This document shows, one piece after another, positions 27,224-36,288 of a DNA stretch of 64,000 nt (positions are counted from its first letter, which is position 1; the number at the start of each line of letters is the position of its first letter). The DNA comes from Sphingopyxis jiangsuensis (GTDB lineage: Bacteria; Pseudomonadota; Alphaproteobacteria; Sphingomonadales; Sphingomonadaceae). The notes under the pieces were generated by a model. It was not told the DNA's origin and did not search any database. It saw only the letters and a program-made list of their open reading frames with translations. A program made the position numbers and the translations under genes. The DNA is taken from positions 930,001-994,000 of the forward strand of contig NZ_JAERPO010000001.1 of the NCBI RefSeq assembly GCF_016734905.1, in the 5' to 3' direction.

Positions 27224-29707
27224 TCAAATTGCCGACGGGACGAAACGCTTGAGGCGCAGCGCATTGGTTAGCACGAACACCGATGACAATCCCATCGCTC
27301 CGGCCGCAAGCATGGGCGACAGCAAGGTGCCACTGGCAGGGTAAAGCAAACCTGCCGCAACGGGAATCAACGCGGTGTTGTAGCCAAACGCCCAGAACAA
27401 ATTTTGCCGGATATTGGCCATCACTGCAGAGGAAAGTGCGATCGCCTTGGGAACATTCCCGAGGTCGCCCGCCATCAGCACGACGTCGGCCGCCTCGATC
27501 GCAATGTCCGTTCCGCTACCAATCGCAATACCGACATCGGCTGCGGCGAGCGCCGGCGCGTCGTTGATCCCGTCACCCACAAAGACGGCCTTGCCGAAAT
27601 CGTTGCGGAGGGCTTCAAGCGCGCTGACCTTGCCGTCCGGCATCACCTCGGCCACGACATGGTCGATGCCGGCCTGACGCGCAATCGTGCGGGCGGTGCG
27701 CACATTGTCGCCAGTGATCATCGCGACCTTCAGCCCCAGCTTGCGCAAGGCGGCAACGGCCCTGACAGCCTCCGGTTTCAAGGGATCGGCTACCGCAACC
27801 ATGGCGGCGAGGCGGCCGTCAACTGCCACATAGAGCGGAGACTTGCCATCGTGACCGAGGTCTGCCGACAAGTCCTCGAACGATGCGACGTCGACACCCA
27901 ACTGGTTCAGATAGCGATCGGCGCCGATGGCAACCCGCCGCCCCGCGACTTCCGCTTCCACCCCAAATCCGGGGCGCGCCTCGAATCGGCTGACGGCAGG
28001 AAGCGTCAACCCTTCGGCCTCGGCAGCCTCCACGATCGCGCGCGCGATCGGATGCTCCGATTTCGCCTCGATCGCCGCGACCATCGCAAGAAGTTCGTCG
28101 CGCGGTGACGCGTCAAGCACGATGAAGTCGGTGAGCGTCGGGCGCCCTTCGGTCAAGGTGCCCGTCTTGTCGAGCGCGACGATCTTTGCTTCGCGCAACG
28201 CTTGAAGCGCCTCGCCCTTGCGGAACAACACGCCCATTTCGGCCGCCCGGCCGGTGCCGACCATGATCGACGTTGGGGTGGCGAGCCCCATCGCGCACGG
28301 GCATGCGATGATGAGCACAGCGACCGCATTCACCAACGCAAAACCAAGCGCGGGGTCAGGCCCGAACAGCAGCCAAATGATGAACGTGAGCGACGCCAAC
28401 GCGATTACCGCAGGCACGAACCACATGGTTACCCGGTCGACGAGCGCCTGGATCGGCAGTTTGGCGCCCTGCGCCTGTTCGACCATCCGGATAATGCGCG
28501 CAAGGACGCTCGCCTCGCCCACGGTCGTGGCGCGAACGGCAAGATTGCCTTGCCCGTTGATCGTGCCGCCGACGACCTCGGCGCCTTCGGATTTCGCGAC
28601 TGGAACGGGTTCGCCGCTGATCATCGATTCGTCGACGAAACTTTCGCCTTCGACGACGACGCCATCGACCGCTACGCGCTCACCCGGTCGCAGTTCGACC
28701 ACATCACCGCTTTGAATCTCTGCAACGGGCAGTTCGACGATCGCGGTTCCCCGGCGAACACGCGCGGTCTGCGGCGCAAGGGCAACGAGCTGCTCGATTA
28801 CGCGCGACGTCCGCCCCTTCGCTTTCGCCTCGAGCCAGCGCCCCAGCAGGATCAGCGTCACGATCACCGCCGCTGCCTCGAAAAAGACATTCACTGTTCC
28901 GGGCGGCAGCCAGTGCGGTGCAAAGGTTGCGACGGTCGAATATCCCCAGGCGGCCATGGTGCCCAGCGCGACGAGCGAATTCATGTCGGGCGCACGCCGG
29001 AGCAAGGCCGGCACGCCCTTGGCGAGGAAGGCGCGGCCGGGGAACAGGAGGACGAGGCTGGCAAGGACGAATTGCAGCGTCCAGCTCGCCTGCATGCCGA
29101 TCGTGCGCATGACCAGATGATGGAGCGGCGGGAAAAGATGTGAGCCCATTTCGATCACGAATACGGGCAGCGTCAGTGCGGCCGCGATCACGAGGTTCCG
29201 TTGCAGCACCGCGGCCTCGGCGTCGCGTTTCGCCGCATTGCCGCTGTCGACCGCTGCCGAGACACGCGCCGCTCCATAACCGGCCTTCTCGACAGCATCG
29301 ATGAGCGTTTCGGCGCTCACGCCCGCACCGGCGGTGACGAAGGCGCGTTCGGTCGCCAAATTGACCGTCGCCGACTGGACCCCCGGGACATCGGCGAGGC
29401 TGCGCTCGACCCGTCCCACGCACGAGGCGCAGGTCATGCCCTCTATGCTGAGCTCGATTGGCGCAGGTACGGGGACAATATAGCCTGCGGCACCGATCGC
29501 ACTCACCAGATCAGCGACATCGACATCGTCCGCGACGCTCACCGACGCACGTTCGGTGGCAAGGTTGACCTCGGCGCGCTGGACGCCGCGGACGCCCCGA
29601 AGCGCTTTTTCCACGCGGCCGACGCATGACGCGCAGGTCATGCCTTCGATTGGCAGGCTGATATCGTGGAGCGCTTGGCCCGGTATCTGAGTCGCGGCGG
29701 TAGCCAT
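27224..29707 (-). CDS. copA: Copper-exporting P1B-type ATPase CopA
   Basis: P-type ATPase of 827 residues pumping Cu(I) from the cytoplasm. Two N-terminal heavy-metal-binding domains each carry GMTCASC. The membrane CPC motif is in [13 protein letters not shown], the phosphorylation site is [11 protein letters not shown] is in SEHPIARA, and [10 protein letters not shown] is the hinge. The frame can be opened at a TTG at 29773, but that codon is the -35 element of the CueR-type promoter. AGGA eight bases before the ATG at 29707 makes that the best start. It is operonic with cueR and divergent from copZ. Confidence 0.95.
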   Translation of the reverse strand: MATAATQIPGQALHDISLPIEGMTCASCVGRVEKALRGVRGVQRAEVNLATERASVSVADDVDVADLVSAIGAAGYIVPVPAPIELSIEGMTCASCVGRVERSLADVPGVQSATVNLATERAFVTAGAGVSAETLIDAVEKAGYGAARVSAAVDSGNAAKRDAEAAVLQRNLVIAAALTLPVFVIEMGSHLFPPLHHLVMRTIGMQASWTLQFVLASLVLLFPGRAFLAKGVPALLRRAPDMNSLVALGTMAAWGYSTVATFAPHWLPPGTVNVFFEAAAVIVTLILLGRWLEAKAKGRTSRVIEQLVALAPQTARVRRGTAIVELPVAEIQSGDVVELRPGERVAVDGVVVEGESFVDESMISGEPVPVAKSEGAEVVGGTINGQGNLAVRATTVGEASVLARIIRMVEQAQGAKLPIQALVDRVTMWFVPAVIALASLTFIIWLLFGPDPALGFALVNAVAVLIIACPCAMGLATPTSIMVGTGRAAEMGVLFRKGEALQALREAKIVALDKTGTLTEGRPTLTDFIVLDASPRDELLAMVAAIEAKSEHPIARAIVEAAEAEGLTLPAVSRFEARPGFGVEAEVAGRRVAIGADRYLNQLGVDVASFEDLSADLGHDGKSPLYVAVDGRLAAMVAVADPLKPEAVRAVAALRKLGLKVAMITGDNVRTARTIARQAGIDHVVAEVMPDGKVSALEALRNDFGKAVFVGDGINDAPALAAADVGIAIGSGTDIAIEAADVVLMAGDLGNVPKAIALSSAVMANIRQNLFWAFGYNTALIPVAAGLLYPASGTLLSPMLAAGAMGLSSVFVLTNALRLKRFVPSAI

Positions 29708-29749
29708 CTTGAAATTCCTCATAGATTTCGAAGCTGGCCCGAAAAATGC

Positions 29750-29773
29750 ACCTTCCAAGTATGGTAAGGTCAA
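29750..29773 (-). promoter_or_regulatory. CueR-type promoter of copA
   Basis: On the minus strand, TTGACC (29773-29768) is followed by the dyad ACCTTACCA-TACT-TGGAAGGT (29770-29750) and then an A/T-rich -10 region. The arms ACCTT/AAGGT and the long spacer of 19-20 bases are typical of MerR-family metal promoters. The transcript would begin between here and the ATG at 29707. Confidence 0.82.
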
Positions 29774-29797
29774 GTCCGAAAATTATCCTGAAATGGC

Positions 29798-29821
29798 TTG
29801 ACCTTCCAACGCTGGCACACT
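29798..29821 (+). promoter_or_regulatory. Second, weaker CueR-type promoter (copZ side)
   Basis: TTGACC (29798-29803) overlaps ACCTTCCAACGCTGG, matching the left half of CueR boxes. The right half (CACAC) is degenerate. It faces copZ and lies about 40 bases upstream of its start. Confidence 0.6.
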
Positions 29822-29861
29822 GCATCCCCCGCTCCACACCGTAATCTACAGGAGAAAAAGC

Positions 29862-30071
29862 GTGGAATTTCACATCGAGAATATGACCTGCGGCGGATGC
29901 GCGCGTGGCGTGACCAAGGCCATCGAAACAGTCGACCCCGGCGCGAAGGTCGATGCGCGGCCCGCCGAACGGACGATCAGTGTCGCAACCCGCCTCTCCG
30001 CCACCGAAATCAAGCGCGCACTGATCGCGGCCGGCTTCCCGCCGACGACGGGCAGCACCGCCAACGATTAA
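29862..30071 (+). CDS. copZ: CopZ-like heavy-metal-associated copper chaperone
   Basis: 69 residues forming one HMA domain (ferredoxin-like fold), with the metal motif MTCGGC at residues 8-13 and the usual GAKVDARPAERTISV strand region. It would carry Cu(I) in the cytoplasm to the CopA ATPase. It has a GTG start with AGGAGA seven bases upstream (29850-29855). It is divergent from copA under a CueR-type half site. The metal could be another soft ion, but the linkage favours copper. Confidence 0.88.
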   Translation: MEFHIENMTCGGCARGVTKAIETVDPGAKVDARPAERTISVATRLSATEIKRALIAAGFPPTTGSTAND

Positions 30072-30185
30072 CTGCCTCAGCAGAGGGGCCGGTTCGGCGG
30101 GGCTTTCCCGGCCTCCGCCGAACGAACAATCGCGCTTCACGAAGCCCAGGCGGTTTCGATTGCTCGATTTTTTTCACTTGGCCGG

Positions 30186-30221
30186 TTGGAAAATCACGTC
30201 TGCAACCTGTATAGACGGGTG
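30186..30221 (+). promoter_or_regulatory. Promoter and operator of the GntR-family gene
   Basis: TTGGAA (30186-30191) and TATAGA (30210-30215), 18 bases apart, form a plausible promoter whose +1 would fall at or next to the ATG at 30222. Over the -10 lies ACCTGTATAGAC (30205-30216), matching the ACCTGTATATAC upstream of the TonB receptor at 35.2 kb in 11 of 12 bases. This suggests autoregulation by the GntR protein. Confidence 0.55.
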
Positions 30222-31004
30222 ATGACATCACGTTCGCCACTGGCGGTCTCGGATTCGGACCATCCTGCATCGACTGCCGAAGGCAACGACGACGAAGCGA
30301 TTGCTCCACGCTATGCCGTAATCAAACAGCGCATCGCCGATGCCATCAAGGACGGATCGCTCAAACCCGGCGACCGGGTGCCATCGGAATCAGAGTTGGT
30401 GCAGCAATTCGACGTGTCGCGAATGACGGCCAACCGTGCGCTTCGCGAGCTCCAGACCGCAGGCGTTCTGGTCCGGCGCGCCGGCAGCGGCACCTTTGTC
30501 GCCGAGCCCAAGCCGATCGGCCAGCTGATCGAAATCCGCAACATTGCTGACGAGGTGCGGGCACGCGGCCATGTGTATCGCGCGCGCGTGATCCAGAATC
30601 GTGCCGAACGCGCCAATTCCGACACCGCGCCTCTTATCGAGGCCCGGCTCGGTACCAAGCTGTTTCATTCGATCATCGTCCACCATGAAGATGAGTTCCC
30701 GATCCAGATCGAGGAACGCTTTGTTCTGGGCTCGATTGCTCCCGATTATGACAAGCTCGACTTCACACAACTGACGCCGAACGAATATCTGTCGCGCATC
30801 GCTCCGCTCGAACGGGTCGAGCATCGGGTCAATGCGATGATGCCCGACGAGCGGACACGGACCATGTTGGGTCTGGCCTACAGTGAGCCGGTTTTGCGTA
30901 TGACGCGCCGCACCTGGAGCGCGGGGCGTCTTGTCTCGCATGCCTGGTTGACGCACCCCGGCAAGCGCTTCGAGTTGACCGCAGCCTTTTCGGTCGACGA
31001 CTGA
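30222..31004 (+). CDS. GntR-family regulator, HutC subfamily
   Basis: 260 residues. An N-terminal GntR winged helix (about 31-97; PSESELVQQFDVSRMTANRA) is followed by a UTRA ligand domain (about 110-255) ending RRTWSAGRLVSHAWLTHPGK, the pattern of histidine-utilisation repressors. No hut genes are near. It is convergent with two PepSY genes and a TonB receptor whose promoter carries the same TGTATA-AC operator, so it probably represses that uptake operon. The TTG start at 30186 would place the promoter and operator inside the gene, so the ATG at 30222 is preferred, giving a leaderless or nearly leaderless mRNA. Confidence 0.85.
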   Translation: MTSRSPLAVSDSDHPASTAEGNDDEAIAPRYAVIKQRIADAIKDGSLKPGDRVPSESELVQQFDVSRMTANRALRELQTAGVLVRRAGSGTFVAEPKPIGQLIEIRNIADEVRARGHVYRARVIQNRAERANSDTAPLIEARLGTKLFHSIIVHHEDEFPIQIEERFVLGSIAPDYDKLDFTQLTPNEYLSRIAPLERVEHRVNAMMPDERTRTMLGLAYSEPVLRMTRRTWSAGRLVSHAWLTHPGKRFELTAAFSVDD

Positions 31005-31010
31005 CGCCCT

Positions 31011-31745
31011 TTAGCTGGCGTCCGCCACGACCGGGGGCTTGCGGCGGCGACGCAGCCAGCGGAAATCGGCTCGGCTGAAGCTTTTGAAGAGCAGGTAGAA
31101 GCCCGTTCCCGAAAGCCACAATACGCCAAAGGCCATAAAGATGATCAATGGGTGGTTGAAGCTCTTCCGATCAATGTAGTCCATATTGTGGAGCATCCAG
31201 AAGAAGTCCCAGGTGCGCCATGTGTCGCCGCGCATGACAAGGAAGCGTGCGGTGTCGAGCGAGACATAGGCGCTGCTGTTCTCTTCGTCGTCAAAGTCGA
31301 TGCGCCACATGGCGCCTTCGTGATCGCGCGCTTCGAGATTGGGCTTGGGAAGCACGCTCGCGCTCCGGATAGGCGCGTCGTTCATCATCGACGCGACGTG
31401 GCGTGCCAAGTCGCCATCGACATGGATTTCGTCGCCGCTGGTCGCATCGAACAGTTGAACCCCCGTGCGCGTCCGGATTTCATAGACAGGCCGGGCGCCG
31501 AGATCGCGAAGCACGATACCGACTATGGCTTTGTCATCCGGCAAATTGGCGAGATTGAAATAGGCGCCCTCCGGCAGAGGATGTGTGTGCGCCATTTGCC
31601 CGCCGTGGCCGCCGACGGCATCCTTGTCGAGAAGCGCCATCACCGAGCCGCTGAGCGCCCAGAGCAGGAATTGAATGCCGAGGATCAGGCCGACCCATTT
31701 GTGAATGCGCCGGAAGAAAAGCGGCGTCAGGCGGATAGGTTTCAT
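31011..31745 (-). CDS. PepSY-type membrane protein
   Basis: 244 residues. One membrane segment near the N-terminus (VGLILGIQFLLWALSGSVMALL), a periplasmic PepSY-like region, and a membrane segment near the C-terminus (LIIFMAFGVLWLSGTGFYLLF). Conserved histidines flank the membrane parts (RRIHKWVG, HTHPLPEG, WMLHNMDYIDR). PepSY-TM proteins often reduce or process metal complexes brought in by TonB receptors; that role is inferred here. It overlaps the next PepSY gene by four bases and lies downstream of a TonB receptor in one operon. Confidence 0.8.
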   Translation of the reverse strand: MKPIRLTPLFFRRIHKWVGLILGIQFLLWALSGSVMALLDKDAVGGHGGQMAHTHPLPEGAYFNLANLPDDKAIVGIVLRDLGARPVYEIRTRTGVQLFDATSGDEIHVDGDLARHVASMMNDAPIRSASVLPKPNLEARDHEGAMWRIDFDDEENSSAYVSLDTARFLVMRGDTWRTWDFFWMLHNMDYIDRKSFNHPLIIFMAFGVLWLSGTGFYLLFKSFSRADFRWLRRRRKPPVVADAS

Positions 31746-32446
31746 GCCTTTTTCCTCTTGCGGCGGGGGAAAGACCAGATGAGCAACCACGCGCCGGTCA
31801 GCGCCATGGCAAAGGTGCTCCAGGTTACGACGCGCAGCAGCGGATTGTTGACGTCGCTGCGCTCGTCATAGTCCATGATGTGCAGCATCCACGCGAAATC
31901 GAAGACCCGCCAGAGCGCGTGGCGCCGCGAAATGAGTTCGCCGGTCGTCGGCGACAGATAGAGCGTCGGGCGATTCCACCCTTCGAACTCGACCTGCCAA
32001 TAGGGCGGCTTGCGCGCCTGCATTTCGACCGGCGCTGTGTCGAGCAAACGAGTGGCGACAATCTTTCCTTCACCGGCATAGATGCGCCGCGCCTGTTCCT
32101 CGATCTGGAAATTGGAAAGGGCAGGCAGCGGCGCACCCGTGACCGCATCGTACAGGCGGGCGCCGTCGGGAGTTTCGGCGCGCCAGACGGGGCGGTCCAA
32201 AAGTCGCTGAAAACGGACCTCGGACGTTCCGGGTGCCGCCGCGACGATCCGCGACGGCGCCACAAGACTTGCCACGTCCACCGGTGTGGCTGCGGGAGCC
32301 CTGACCAGATGGTCACCGTGAATGATGTCGATATGCACCGCCACCATGTACATCCCGGTCAACGTCCAGAGCAGCGCCTGGACGCCGACCGCGAGGGCGA
32401 GCCATTTGTGCGTCCGCCGGACGAGAAGCGGCCATCGGATTGCCAT
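31742..32446 (-). CDS. PepSY-type membrane protein
   Basis: 234 residues, paralogous in layout to its neighbour: RRTHKWLALAVGVQALLWTL near the N-terminus, a periplasmic PepSY part, then WMLHIMDYDERSDVNNPLLRV and a last membrane segment (FAMALTGAWLLIWSF). The shared WMLH-MDY motif suggests that the two proteins work as a pair. The stop overlaps the next gene's ATG, and the start is 11 bases after the TonB receptor gene. It is probably an inner-membrane partner of that receptor. Confidence 0.8.
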   Translation of the reverse strand: MAIRWPLLVRRTHKWLALAVGVQALLWTLTGMYMVAVHIDIIHGDHLVRAPAATPVDVASLVAPSRIVAAAPGTSEVRFQRLLDRPVWRAETPDGARLYDAVTGAPLPALSNFQIEEQARRIYAGEGKIVATRLLDTAPVEMQARKPPYWQVEFEGWNRPTLYLSPTTGELISRRHALWRVFDFAWMLHIMDYDERSDVNNPLLRVVTWSTFAMALTGAWLLIWSFPRRKRKKA

Positions 32447-32457
32447 GTCGCCCTTCC

Positions 32458-35169
32458 TCAGAACGCCGTGCGGAAACCGACATAGAAACGCCGGCCGAGC
32501 AGATCATAGGTCATCGTGTCGGTGTTCGCATCGGTAAAGCTCTGGATATAGGGCGCCTTGCGATCGAACAGATTGTCGACACCGACCTGGAAGCGCGTCT
32601 TGTCATTGACCTCATAGGCAAGCTGGAGGTTGTGGTAAAAGACGTTCGGGGTGCGATAGCCGATGTCGCCCGGGTCGGCGTTGAAGTCGGTGGCCTTGCC
32701 GATCCACTGGGTCGACCAGGTCGCACTGACCTCATCCTTGGCGAGCGTCAGCACGCCATAGCCGCGCCATTTCGGATAACCGCCGTTGCCGCCGCCGATG
32801 AAGCCGTCGAATTCGATCGGCGCACCGCCCGGGAAGGGATGGACGACATATTTGTTGAGGTAGGTGACGTTCATGTCGAACGAGACCGACACGCCGCCGA
32901 CCATCTTGTTGTAGACGAGACCGAGGTCGAGCCCGTTCATTTCCTCGCGCCCGGTGTTGATCGGCTGCGCCGAGAGGAACGTCACCTCGCCGGTCAGCGG
33001 ACTGCGCGTGAAATCGTCGCAGAAAGGATGCGACAGATTCTGGCTCGCATAGCATACGGCGAGCTTGGTCGATCCCGGGATCGCCCGGATCGCGTCCTTG
33101 ATCTTGATGTCGAACCAGTCGGCGGTGAGCGACAGGCCGGGGATCATCGCCTTGGGCGAGATCACCGTGCCGACCGTCCAGGTCGTCGAGCTTTCGGGCC
33201 GAAGATCCTCATTGCCGCCGACGGTCGTCAGGATCGTCGTGCCGAGCTGGACATAGTTGGCGGGTACGCCCGATGCCTGGCAATTGGCAATCAGCGTCGC
33301 GTTGCCGCTCGTCGAATAGCGCGAGCAGGGATCGGTAGTGGTCAGATTGCCTTCGGATACGCCGCCGAACAATTCGGGGACGTTGGGAATGCGGAAACCC
33401 GTGCCATAGGTTCCGCGCAGGCGGAAGCTGTTGCTGATCATCCAGTCGGCGCCCAGCTTGTAATTCCAGTCGCTGCCGAACAGGTCGTAGTCCGAATAGC
33501 GGACCGCGCCGTCGAGCGTCAGCGCCTCAAAGAAAGGCTTGTCGGCGAGGACCGGTACCGACAGTTCGAGATAGGCTTCCTTCGCCGTGCTCGATCCCGA
33601 AATCGGGTCCTGCTGGTTGGTGTTGGCGACGCCGAGGACGGTCAGCGGATCGGGATCGCGCCAGCCCTTTTCCTTGCGATAGACGACGCCCGTCGCAAAG
33701 GAGAGCGGTCCGGCGGGCAGTTCGAACAAGCTGCCGGTCAGGTCGGCCGTGACGGTCGCCAGTTCGTTGCCGCCGCGGTCGCGCGAGGTGAAGAGGATAT
33801 AGTCGAGCACTTCCGGCGTCAGGTCGCCCGCGCCCAGATAGTCGCCGCACGGGATCGCCGCGCCCGGCGCGGTGCTGCACTTCGACGTGTCGATCGTGTT
33901 GCGCACGCGCTCGAGGTTGGCGATGTTCGTCGACCCGTCGACCGCGGTGTTGCGGCCAAAGCTGCCCGCGACATTCCAGTGCCAGTCATTCGACAGTGCG
34001 CCGCGCAGGCCGAAAGTGCCCTGCCAGGTATCGGTTTCCTGGAAGAACTGGCGCGGCCCCGGCTCGGCGAGGCGGCGCTGGATGAGGACGATATTCTCGC
34101 CCGTGGGGTTGGTCGGGTTGGTCGCTGAAATCGCCAGATTGCGCAACGTGCCGGGCGTCGCGATCTGGTTCGACTTGCGGAAGGTATAAAGAAATTCACC
34201 AAATGCTTCGACGCCGTCCGACAGGTCGTAATCGACGAAAAAAGCGGTGCTGACGCGCTCGATCGGGCTGACCGCGTTCAGAAAGGGCGCCGAATTGAAA
34301 TTATGCTTGGCGGCGCTGTAGGGCTCAAAGAAATCGCCGTCGCCGCCGAGCACCTGATTGAAGTTGATCTGCTGACCGTTGGGCAGCACAGCGCGCCCGC
34401 CGATCGTCGAGGCGCTGTTGACGCAGCTCAGCGCGCCCGGCGTGGTTTCGGCGAGCGAACAGGGCGCGCGCGTCGCCATGTTGACCGCCTTGGTCTTTTG
34501 GTAGGTGACGGCAGCCATGAAACCGCCGCGGTCGTTGCGTATCCCCCAGATGAGGTCGGCGGTGAAATCGGCCCCGTCGCCCTTTTCCGTGATGCCCTGA
34601 CGCAGGCTGACGCCCAGACCTTCATAGTCGGTGCGCGTCACGAGGTTGACGACGCCCGCCATCGCGTCGGCGCCATAGATCGCCGACGCACCGTCCTTGA
34701 GCACGTCGGTGCGCGCAAGCGCGACCACAGGGATCATATTGAGATCGGGCGACGAGTTGGCGCCCGTTCCGCCAGCGACGATCCGGCGATCGTTGAGCAG
34801 CACGAGCGTGCGCTTGATACCGAGGCCGCGCAGATTGACCTGCGCGGTGCCATAGCCGTTGCCGGTCCAGTAAGCCGAGGTCTGGTTGCCGGCAAAGCCG
34901 GCGTTCGCCGGCAGGCGCTGGAGGACGGTTTCGATATTGACGAGGCCGGTATTCTCGATCTGCTCGGCCGACACTACGGTGGCAGGACCGACGCCGGCAA
35001 GATCCTGACGGCGGATGCGCGACCCTGTTACGATAATGTCGGATGCCGCTTGCGAGGCAGCGGCATCGTCGTTCGCGGCCATGGGCGCTTCGCCGCTCTG
35101 GGCGTGGGCGGGCAGCGTAATGATTGCGGCAACAGCCGCGCTCGCGAGCAGAAATTTCCTGGATGACAT
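32458..35169 (-). CDS. TonB-dependent receptor heading a PepSY operon
   Basis: Receptor of 903 residues with signal peptide 1-23 (ending LPAHA), plug motif DIIVTGSRIRRQDL, then TDVLKDGASAIYGADAMAGVVN. This is the 'DGASAIYG' plug type rather than the siderophore 'LRGPQGTLFG' type, and it is followed by a barrel ending in phenylalanine. Four or more cysteines lie in loops (for example DTSKCSTAPGAAIPCGDY, NLSHPFCDDF). It is first in an operon with two PepSY genes. A palindromic operator overlaps its promoter, and a HutC-like regulator lies at the other end of the locus. The substrate is unknown; a metal complex is plausible. Confidence 0.9.
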   Translation of the reverse strand: MSSRKFLLASAAVAAIITLPAHAQSGEAPMAANDDAAASQAASDIIVTGSRIRRQDLAGVGPATVVSAEQIENTGLVNIETVLQRLPANAGFAGNQTSAYWTGNGYGTAQVNLRGLGIKRTLVLLNDRRIVAGGTGANSSPDLNMIPVVALARTDVLKDGASAIYGADAMAGVVNLVTRTDYEGLGVSLRQGITEKGDGADFTADLIWGIRNDRGGFMAAVTYQKTKAVNMATRAPCSLAETTPGALSCVNSASTIGGRAVLPNGQQINFNQVLGGDGDFFEPYSAAKHNFNSAPFLNAVSPIERVSTAFFVDYDLSDGVEAFGEFLYTFRKSNQIATPGTLRNLAISATNPTNPTGENIVLIQRRLAEPGPRQFFQETDTWQGTFGLRGALSNDWHWNVAGSFGRNTAVDGSTNIANLERVRNTIDTSKCSTAPGAAIPCGDYLGAGDLTPEVLDYILFTSRDRGGNELATVTADLTGSLFELPAGPLSFATGVVYRKEKGWRDPDPLTVLGVANTNQQDPISGSSTAKEAYLELSVPVLADKPFFEALTLDGAVRYSDYDLFGSDWNYKLGADWMISNSFRLRGTYGTGFRIPNVPELFGGVSEGNLTTTDPCSRYSTSGNATLIANCQASGVPANYVQLGTTILTTVGGNEDLRPESSTTWTVGTVISPKAMIPGLSLTADWFDIKIKDAIRAIPGSTKLAVCYASQNLSHPFCDDFTRSPLTGEVTFLSAQPINTGREEMNGLDLGLVYNKMVGGVSVSFDMNVTYLNKYVVHPFPGGAPIEFDGFIGGGNGGYPKWRGYGVLTLAKDEVSATWSTQWIGKATDFNADPGDIGYRTPNVFYHNLQLAYEVNDKTRFQVGVDNLFDRKAPYIQSFTDANTDTMTYDLLGRRFYVGFRTAF

Positions 35170-35216
35170 GGAGAGACCCCCCTTCGGTTACCGGACGGGG
35201 CCGAGAGAGCATCAAA

Positions 35217-35226
35217 TGTATATACA
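35217..35226. promoter_or_regulatory. TGTATATACA operator upstream of the TonB-PepSY operon
   Basis: Perfect 10-bp palindrome; on the receptor strand it reads ACCTGTATATACATTTG, directly after a TTGACC -35-like box. It is 48 bases upstream of the receptor ATG. The same core stands before the GntR/HutC-like gene at 30.2 kb. Confidence 0.65.
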
Positions 35227-35232
35227 GGTCAA

Positions 35233-35624
35233 CACAAAAATTCGTTTTTTATCAACGTGTTAAATCTATTTGCGCTCAATAGAGATGACAGTTCCATTAC
35301 GCAGGCGCGCGGATCATCCCTCAAAATTCTGTTCATTTTTTTGTTCGCGCGAAAATGTGTGCGACAAGGCGTCACCGTCGGCCCCTACACTCCGGAAAAT
35401 TCCAGGGCGATGTAGCAGGGTGCCAAGCGACGGGAGCCGGAAATGCCGAGTCGCGCCATCGGTATGCCAAAACCATAGATCGCGGAGAGTCGGCCATCTT
35501 CAATTGGGTCTGATCGTCACGCACACTTGCCTTCTCTGACCGGACAGGTCCGAAATTGCGCGGCCTTGCCACTGCCGACGCGATCGTCGCCCGTGTGGCT
35601 GCGAAGCGCATTCCTCTTCCCTCA
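35233..35624. other. Intergenic region without a recognised gene
   Basis: The first 100 bases are A/T-rich (promoter side of the receptor). From about 35370 to 35610 open frames exist on both strands (79 and 89 codons) but none has a ribosome-binding site, a signal sequence or a family I recognise. It could be decayed coding DNA. Confidence 0.5.
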
Positions 35625-36200
35625 TCAGGGCGCGCTTCGTTCGACCGGCAAAATCAGGGTAGCGACGGGCGCCTTCGCGTCCCCGACATTTGTCTCTGCG
35701 TGCGGGGCGCGAACGCCGTTCGACTCGATATCGGCGATCAGATATTTCATCTCGGCAATTTCGCGCCGCTGAGCCGCGATGATTTCGTTCGCGAGCGCAC
35801 GCGTGCGCGGATCACGGATGTGGGCGCGCTCGCTCGTCATGATCGCGATCGAATGATGCGGGATCATCGCACGCATATAATCGACGTCATCGATCGTCTC
35901 CTGGCTGCGGACGAGCCAGAGCGCCGTCGCAAACACGACCACGGCCGTTCCGAGGACGAGGTAATTTTTGCTTGGGTTACGATACATCGACCGCACGAAG
36001 AGCAGCATCACGACCATCATCGCGGCGCCCATGATGAACGCCATCCAGAAACGCGTTTCGCTCCAGAAAATATGAGCCGCGCTATAGGTATTGAGATACA
36101 TCAAGCCAAACATCACGGAAGTCGATGTGCCGATCATCGCCATGAAGCGGGTATAATTTCCGCCGTGTGACCGATCTTCGACATTCCGGCGATCCGTCAT
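35625..36200 (-). CDS. DUF305 membrane protein (copper-associated)
   Basis: 191 residues. Three membrane segments (FMAMIGTSTSVMFGLMYL, WMAFIMGAAMMVVMLLFV, YLVLGTAVVVFATALWLV) precede a DUF305 ferritin-like region with the hallmark DYMRAMIPHHSIAIMTSE and a C-terminal helix REIAEMKYLIADIE. DUF305 proteins with His/Met-rich helices are common next to copper resistance genes, but no reaction is established. The ATG at 36200 is used; ten extra codons upstream are unlikely. It is the last gene of the copper block on this strand. Confidence 0.85.
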   Translation of the reverse strand: MTDRRNVEDRSHGGNYTRFMAMIGTSTSVMFGLMYLNTYSAAHIFWSETRFWMAFIMGAAMMVVMLLFVRSMYRNPSKNYLVLGTAVVVFATALWLVRSQETIDDVDYMRAMIPHHSIAIMTSERAHIRDPRTRALANEIIAAQRREIAEMKYLIADIESNGVRAPHAETNVGDAKAPVATLILPVERSAP

Positions 36201-36288
36201 CGTTGGTTCTCCTGCTGTCTGGAGTATCAACGGTCATGGGCGGGCGGGGTTGCCCGGTCACTGATGTTACTGTCCGGCGCAGTTGCGA

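Noticed and set aside
29708..29773. N-terminal extension of the CopA ATPase starting at a TTG
   Set aside because: The TTG is the -35 element of the CueR-type promoter, and the extension encodes the operator itself; the ATG at 29707 has a good Shine-Dalgarno.
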